Source of the DNA: Cristatella mucedo
Lineage: Eukaryota; Bryozoa; Phylactolaemata; Cristatellidae
Direction of reading: 5' to 3'
Length of the DNA stretch: 64,000 nucleotides
Assembly (NCBI GenBank): GCA_009760855.2
Contig: WPIO01000009.1
Coordinates: forward strand, 5,290,501-5,354,500
Shown: positions 57,561 through 64,000 of the stretch, one piece after another
Position numbering within the stretch: position 1 is the stretch's first letter
Layout of the letters: each line of letters opens with the position of its first letter
Program-made: the position numbers and the translations under genes
The notes under the pieces: generated by a model
What the model was told of the DNA's origin: nothing
The model's input: only the letters and a program-made list of their open reading frames with translations
Database searches by the model: none

Positions 57561-59510
57561 TAATGATATGTTATTTATTATTTCCATCCTGATCATTTTA
57601 AAGCCCAGTTTCCTATGTGAGAATCACTGATCACTGATCACATCACTGATTAGAGAATTTTTGTACTGAAGTGCTTCCAATTGATTAATTTACTTATAGC
57701 GTGAAAGAATTTTACCATGAAGATAAATAAGGAGAAAAGTTCTGGCAGAATTCTTAAATGGGTCAAATTAATCGCTTCAGGGTATTTCTCGAATTAATTT
57801 TGGGGTTTTGTGCAGGATTATCATGACAACTTTTTGAGCTTTCATTTTTAAGGTCCGACTTCATCAGGTATTCTTAGCAGCGAATGGTTCTCGGTGACAA
57901 ATACAGCCGTATATTTTGAAAGGCCACGTGATGGCAAGGGCTGAACCTTTTTTTATACCGAAAACTAAAATAAAACTTTGGATTTCAGTGAAATCGTACG
58001 CTCAGTTTCGCGTAACGTAACTTAATAGCGTGCAGATTATTCCGGCCCCGGCACTAGGGTCATACTCAAAGTAGCGGTATTCTGATAGAAAAGTCCTTAG
58101 CCAAGTGCTCCCCACGAACTTTTGACCTCTATCCCTAGCATATTTAAATCTCCTGCAACAAAGTATTGCACCGAAAACTAAACTAATTAGGAGACCACGA
58201 TTACTGTGAGACTCAATGGGATATTCGCGTTAAAGTTTAAGCGATGATCGAAAACGGCCATTTTCTATTTTGCGACCTAAATTTGCGTGTCCGATCATTC
58301 AATGGAGAACCTGAAATTTCTCGAAAGCTAGTATCCATTCAGTGTGGCGAACGACCAGCTCTTTTAGATTGGTTTCGCACCTGCATAACTTGAAATCCGT
58401 TGGAGACCTTGCCTTCAGCAATTGTGCTTTCAAAGCCCGGAACTAACTACCGATGGACATCACGTTCTTTCCTGACTTGACAGCATTCTAAAGGAAGCTA
58501 TACACCTCCCTGTTCCTCACAGCCTTTCACCAGTCTGAGTAAAAATTTCTTAGTGTCATTGCCTAATACAAAACTGCCCATGTCATTACTAGGAGAAAGA
58601 GCGATGGGCTTTGTTTGCTTCGCACCAGCGAGCTTGTCTGTTTTAGTGCTTTGAGTGTTTACCGATGTGCAACCAGTACACGTGACTTACCAGGGGTCTC
58701 ATTGATCAGTGGCCACGATTGTCTCCTTTCGTGCTTTTTATGCTTGTCCCTGCATAATGCATAGGTGTTCTACATACTTGCCTAAGCTTACCTTGCCCAG
58801 TATCTAGCTTGTCAGTAACTCACGATAATTGGCAATACCTACATTCGTCAACCTTTATAATTTTGAACGGGAGTAAGACAGTCAGTAAACACAAGTCACT
58901 AACATAACTTCTACGTTGGGCTTTTCGTGATTTTTATAGACGGTACAGCTATTATGAGTTTCTCGTCATACACTTTGATGGCATAATTTACTAACGTAAA
59001 TATTTATTAAAAACATACATACCTAGTGAATAAAACTGAGCATTGAACTATGCTTTGCAATAATGAAATAGTGGCGAGCATTTTATTGATCATCGCTATT
59101 TAATTATTTATGTGGAATCGATAGAAACGAAGAGCCTTACCGGGACAGTCAGTTTTAGCAATCGTCTGACAGTCGGCGTGTCGTTGTAGCTGTGCCAATG
59201 CACGGTTAGAGGCCTATGTGTACTGTCTTAGATTTTCTACGTAAACTAAAATGCAAGTTCCTGCAATTAGGAGCACACATTTTTATTTCGGTTTGATACA
59301 TTTTGCTGTATATGTCATCAAACGTCCCTGAGCTTTATTTTCCGCAATGTGGACATGTACATCAAATGTGTGCAGTCGAAATCAGAAATTTTTCTACAGT
59401 CAATTAAAGGGAGCAGAGCTGAACTCGCATTTCAAATTTCACTCCGATACACGAAGCATTGGCCGAGTTATAGATTTTACAAGGCACAAACCTGCACTCT
59501 AATGTATTCA
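57561..59510. other. Spacer, mostly unrecognised
   Basis: AT-rich. One short relic at about 58380-58530 (ACTTGAAATCCGTTGGAGAC...TTTCAAAGCCCGGAACT) resembles the LINE C-terminal [16 protein letters not shown] region. No gene recognised. Confidence 0.45.
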
Positions 59511-59514
59511 TTAA

Positions 59515-61040
59515 TAAATGTGTGTAGCGCCCTCATAGAGCTGCAACTCTTTCTAAGCACTTTACAGATGCTGTATAGAAAGCATTACCAAATTATTGGT
59601 TATAACATCCTCAAATAGAAGGCATAGTGTAAGCAGGTATACGCACACGAAGAACAAACCACGAAGAACCACCAAATGCTGTAAAAAATACATGTGCATT
59701 TTAAGCTTATTTTCAAATGCCGTCATGTCAGGGTCCGTTGTGATGTTGTCAGTAGTGTGTTTTTCAGGCGTTGCGAGATATGAACTAAAGGCGTGGTCAC
59801 CAACGGCTTTCAGGTTCGTGCGAGGTATTGCTAAACGATTCGAGTCAAAATAGCGGCTTGTACGATCTTTTTGCCTGGTGGGGAGTGGTTCGTATAGGTA
59901 GGCTGGAGCCAGAGAATGAAGGAACCTAAAGGTAAGTGACAGAGCCTTGAAGTCGATACGCTGCTTGACTGCACTGCAATAGTGCAGGTCCTATCTCAGT
60001 GGAAGAGGTGCAGGTGGGCCAGAAGTGGTGTGATGTGGCAGCTGTGACGCTCACGACAGATGAGCCTAGCTGCAGAGTTTTGCAGCAGCTGTAAGCGCCT
60101 GATTGCACAGGTCGGTGGACCAGAAAGCAGTGAGTTACAAAAGTCCAGACGGGATGCCACAAATGCATTGACCAATTTAGATGTGGTATCCCTGTCTAAA
60201 CAAGTCCGAACTTTAGCAATGTCATGTAGCTGAAAGTAGGCAGACTTAACTGTGAATCTGATGTGGTCGCCTAATTAAAAGTCACTTTGGAACAGGACAC
60301 CTAGATTTCGTGCAGATTCGACGGAAAATATGCTGGTGGGGCCGATTTTGAGTGTTAGGTTTTCCAATTTCTGAATCCTACTTGGTTTGCCCAGAACTAG
60401 TAAGTTGGCTTTGTCGTCATTCCATTTAAGAAAGTTGGCTGCCATCCAGATACGGATGTCATCAATACATACAGCAAAGGTGTCTAGAGAATTTGACTTG
60501 ATCGAGGTCTGACAGGAATCAACGCAAAGGTAAAACTGAGTGTCATTTACATAGAAGTGAAAGCTTAGATTGAGCTCAGCGATCACATCGGCAAGAGGGA
60601 CAGTATAAACTGTGAAAAGAAGCGGGCCGAGCGCAGAGCTTCCCTGAGGTATCCCGTGCGTAAGCGGTTCCTTGGATGATCTCTGTCCGTTCACAACAAT
60701 ACTCTAGAGTATCCCGCTGAGATAGGACTTGAACCATCGTAGTGCAGCGCCAGTGATGCCCAGGCGAGATTTGAGACGAGCAAGACGGACTTTGTCATCA
60801 ACAGTATCGAATGCTACCGGAAGATTAAGCCAAAGGACTTTTTCATCAACAGTATTAATTGCTGCCAAAAAAATTAATCCAAACAAGTAGAGACACTCCA
60901 AGTCTGAATTCCTAAGTAAGTCATTACAAATCCGAAGCAATGCCGACTCGGTGGAGTGGTTAGCTCTAAAACCAGGCCGGAACGTATCAGCAAGGTTTGA
61001 AGTTTCGGTATATGAGTAGAGCTGGTCTGCCACAACTGAA
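59515..61040 (-). mobile_element. LINE A copy including RT core
   Basis: The minus strand encodes [80 protein letters not shown] (the YADD box reads YVND here, a lost catalytic Asp), WMAANFLKWNDDKANLLVLG and [12 protein letters not shown] partial duplication near 60850 repeats the DTVDxKV segment. The 3' end lies at 59520 without an ATT run. Confidence 0.88.
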
Positions 61041-61068
61041 CTCTTACATTGAGACCCCGAAGTGACGC

Positions 61069-61235
61069 AGCTGATCCTAATGGTGTAAGCGATAACTAAC
61101 AGCTGGACATCGTCTGCTTCTTCTTCGAAGTGATAGCCTCAGCCGCAGGCCTCAATTGTCGTCTGTGAGGCGCGGCTCATGCGGAGCGAAGGAGGGTGAC
61201 AGCAGGCGAGTGACAGCAGCCACTCCTCGAACTAC
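61069..61235 (+). repeat. Unclassified repeat, copy 1
   Basis: Shares with 63362-63530 an ordered series: GCAGCTGA.CCTAA.GGT, AGC.GCTGGA...CGTCTGCTTCTT-type, GAAGTGATAGCC, GGCCTC.ATTGTC, GTGAGG, GCGAGT.A.AGCAG. Not a LINE A/B or SINE match. Confidence 0.75.
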
Positions 61236-61614
61236 ACTCCAGGGAACGAAGCTGAATAAAAGACACAAGAATGCACATCAGAAAGCTTCACGTATGCACG
61301 TCTATCTACCAACGTTCGACAAGTTGAGATATAAGTCGCACATGATGCAGATATTGGTAATTTCTTTTGTAGAAATGCTGCTCCTGGTTTACACCCGGGA
61401 TAGACGCGGTTGCATAATTACTTTTTATTTTATGCGGAAGGAGTCAGAACTTGTGACCTCAGTTCTAACACATTTTTCTTTAGAAAGGTACCCTAAACAA
61501 ATAATCCATTTTCGGGCAAATTCTACAAGTATTTTCTTGACATTCTTCATTTAAGTAGCTGAACTGACAACGTGATTTGTAAAGCACTTTACATCCTATT
61601 AGCAATCAAACTAT

Positions 61615-62240
61615 GACATTTGTATGGCACCCTAAGAGTTTAAAACCGCTTTCTAGGCAATTTGATTATGCTGTAAAGCAGAGCTTTTAATTTCTTAGTG
61701 ATAACAGGCATAATGTTGGCTCGCATAAGCCCACAAAAAGACTACTCACGCGAACCAAGCAAATACTGCGAGGGACAGGTGCGTTTTTCCTTTTTTTACG
61801 TAAAATTTTTAAATAACGCCAAGTCAGTGGACGTCGTGATGTTAATCGGGAGTGAGTTCCAGGCTTTAGGAAAATACATACAGAAGGCTTAGTCTCCAAA
61901 GGATTTGAGTTTAATTCAAGGCATAGCTATATGATTAAAGTCAGAAGACCCAGTGGTACGATGCCTAACCTGGATAGAAATAGTTTTGATAGGTTGGCTG
62001 AAGCAAGAGAACATCAGGAAATTAAATTTACTGACAAAACATTGAAAAAACTTATACGCGGCTTGACTTGAAGCAGGTGTAGGTGTTCGAGAAGTGGTGA
62101 AATGTGACAACTGTGACGCTCAAAAACCGACTAGCCTAGCTGCAGAGTTTTCCGCCGACTGCAAGTGCTGGATAGCTTAGGTCAGAAGACCTGCAAATAG
62201 CAAGTAACAGAATTCATTCAAACCCAAGATTTTTCTGAAT
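61615..62240 (-). mobile_element. Decayed LINE A fragment
   Basis: TATGGCACCCTAAGAGTTT, CTTTCTAGGCAATTTGATTA (terminus), then AGTGAGTTCCAGGCTTTAGG and TGCAGAGTTTTCCGCCGACTG. Diverged, minus orientation. Confidence 0.7.
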
Positions 62241-62841
62241 CGCACGAAAATACCAAGTTTGCGACGTGCTGCCGGCTACCTTACGATGGCAGTCGAAGAA
62301 GTAAGAATAAATTTTGCAGTGAAGAAATTTTTTAAGTGTCACTGTCGTTGGCGAGGGAAAAGGTATCGATGGACAAGAATTGTCCAGGTGAATTCTACGG
62401 TACATAATTTCAAAGAAAAAAATACTTTAATGACAGCTTCTAAACGAAAGATTAGTAACTGCTCATTAATCGCCCTATGACGACGTGCTTAGTAAACGAG
62501 GCTGACATGGCTATAGCATTCTAGCTGGATACGAACACACAAAGTCGTACCGGGTCTTCTGGATAGCAATCTGAGTTTTGATTTTGATCTGCTGCTCGAT
62601 TAATCATTCTCAGCTCTTTTATATGGAAGACAGTGGCTGACTTTGTATGATATGTCCATGCTCACCAGCTGCAGTGATCTAGCTAGAGAGATCTCGGAGA
62701 TCATTGCAGAACCTTAGCCGGCCAGCAGATATCCGAAGAATCTTTCGGTCTTGCCTTCGATGTGAGAGGGAGACTATTATTATAAGTGGCAGAAATATCA
62801 GCACGTTGAACAGCTGTCAATTTTCAGGCGCACATCAGCAA

Positions 62842-63208
62842 GGGATTTAGAGCGGCGGATTTAGAGTGGCGGATTTAGAGCGGCGGATTTAGAGCGGCGG
62901 ATTTAGAGCGGCGGATTTAGAGCGGCGGATTTAGGGCGGCGGATTTAGAGCGGCGGATTTAGAGCGGCGGATTTAGAGCGGCGGATTTAGAGCGGCGGAT
63001 TTAGAGCGGCGGATTTAGAGCGGCGGATTTAGAGCGGCGGATTTAGAGCGGCGGATTTAGAGCGGCGGATTTAGAGCGGCGGATTTAGAGCGGCGGATTT
63101 TTAGAGCGGCGGATTTAGAGCGGCGGATTTAGAGCGGCGGATTTAGAGCGGCGGATTTAGAGCGGCGGATTTAGAGCGGCGGATTTAGAGCGGCGGATTT
63201 AGAGCGCC
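62842..63208 (+). repeat. 14-bp minisatellite, about 26 units
   Basis: Unit AGCGGCGGATTTAG repeated nearly perfectly. Variants: AGTGGCGG (unit 2), GGGCGG near 62934, and a 2-base expansion of the T-run near 63097. No long frame or function evident. Confidence 0.97.
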
Positions 63209-63361
63209 GGGTGGTTGTTTTCACTGCAGCACCGCAGAGAAAAGTGGCTAGGTAGCTAATACATTATTCCAGCGTTGCGTGTTGAATTCCTCTCAGGAAG
63301 TGTTAAGCTGTGTCGTCATTCGTGACTCGGTGCTAACAAGACGACAGTGGCATCCTTCGTG

Positions 63362-63530
63362 GCAGCTGAACCTAACGGTTTAAATAGCAACTAGCGGCTG
63401 GAAGTCGCCTGCTTCTTTGAAGTGATAGCCGAAGCCACTGGCCTCCATTGTCCGCCGTGAGGAACGGCCCATGCAGGAGGCAGCGAGAAGGCGAGTCATA
63501 GCAGGCACTCGTTGAATTTCGACTGCAAAA
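63362..63530 (+). repeat. Unclassified repeat, copy 2
   Basis: About 70-75 percent similar by eye to 61069-61235 and in the same orientation, 2.3 kb away. No terminal repeats or tRNA boxes seen. It may be an ancient SINE or part of a segment duplicated across the window. Confidence 0.75.
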
Positions 63531-64000
63531 CAGATTGTCGAGGTGGCCTGATTGGAAATTCGCGGCTCTAGGTGACACATTTGGTGGATAGGATTGCGTC
63601 ATGCGTGTACGACTAGAAAACATGCTCGATCCTGATCCAACAAATTAGAACGTGTTGCCAATTTCCTCTCACTAATGAAATGACACCAAAGTAGAATGCT
63701 GCAGGCTGGTCTATAGAGGCTATTTCAGTAATGTTAAAGCATGACTACAACCCAGGATGACGGTGCCTACATTGAGTAGAGCGGTTGTATTAAATGGCGC
63801 TGCTTAGTCTTAGTCCAGAGTGCACATCTACCGATAAATATGTAAGTTATGCGCAGCCTAAAGGTTTTGCCGTTAGTGTAATACCAACGAATGATTCGTG
63901 TATTTGGCACATCCACTGCTGCTATTTTACTCTTAGAAATCTTTTCGCTGATGGCATAATTATTTCTTATTAGCCCGTGTAACCTAGGTAAAATATCTGA
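63531..64000. other. Right window edge, no feature
   Basis: No recognised exon or repeat. Confidence 0.5.

Noticed and set aside
62842-63208. CRISPR-like array
   Set aside because: 14-bp units are contiguous with no unique spacers; it is a minisatellite in an animal genome.

Overview
This window is animal (metazoan) genomic DNA, almost certainly from an invertebrate, with two intron-rich protein-coding genes set in repeat-dense DNA. The evidence is spliced genes with GT-AG introns of 1.6-6.5 kb, two animal gene families, CpG-rich islands, many CR1/L2-type LINE fragments, tRNA-derived SINEs and long microsatellites. The species cannot be named from the sequence. No bacterial operon, CRISPR array, rRNA gene or intact tRNA gene is present, and most open frames of 60-150 codons are chance frames or repeat translations.

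Genes. (1) A beta-1,3-glucuronyltransferase of the B3GAT family (GAG-linker / HNK-1 type) lies on the + strand. Four coding exons are seen at 27590-28209, 31462-31548, 33407-33616 and 37534-37638. The exon(s) for the start codon, cytoplasmic tail and membrane anchor were not found. (2) A complete DESI2-type PPPDE cysteine isopeptidase lies on the - strand. Its five coding exons, 52550-52515, 46037-45965, 44535-44442, 42818-42677 and 40336-40058, join in phase to a 207-residue protein. The two genes converge tail to tail, with stop codons 2.4 kb apart. They act in different places (Golgi glycan synthesis; cytosolic deubiquitination/deSUMOylation) and nothing suggests a shared pathway.

Layout. 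0-10 kb: CpG-rich islands (about 1-900, 4690-6260, 8600-9480), a 470-bp CAGAGA hexamer array, and a LINE with another LINE inside it. 10-25 kb: a double palindrome, LINE and SINE copies, and a decayed Ty3/Gypsy-like element (14.96-18.7 kb) split by LINEs. 25-26.5 kb: a 570-bp purine-only GA tract. 27.5-37.7 kb: the glucuronyltransferase, with CA, TA/CT/GT arrays, repeats and a Tc1-like relic in its introns. 40-52.6 kb: DESI2, whose introns hold LINE A copies and a second Tc1 relic. 53-64 kb: GA/CAGA array, LINE relics, an unclassified direct repeat, and a 14-bp minisatellite at 62.84-63.21 kb.

Names used below: 'LINE A' is a CR1/L2-type non-LTR element whose 3' end is a conserved segment followed by (ATT)n, in dozens of truncated copies. 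'LINE B' is a related element without the ATT tail whose 3' end runs into a TTACAxTACA-like tail. 'SINE' is a tRNA-derived repeat with a B-box close to GGTTCGAATCC. I found no convincing previously undescribed biological system. The most unusual things are the perfect palindromes, the nested insertions, an insertion in the glucuronyltransferase catalytic domain, and a two-copy unclassified repeat.
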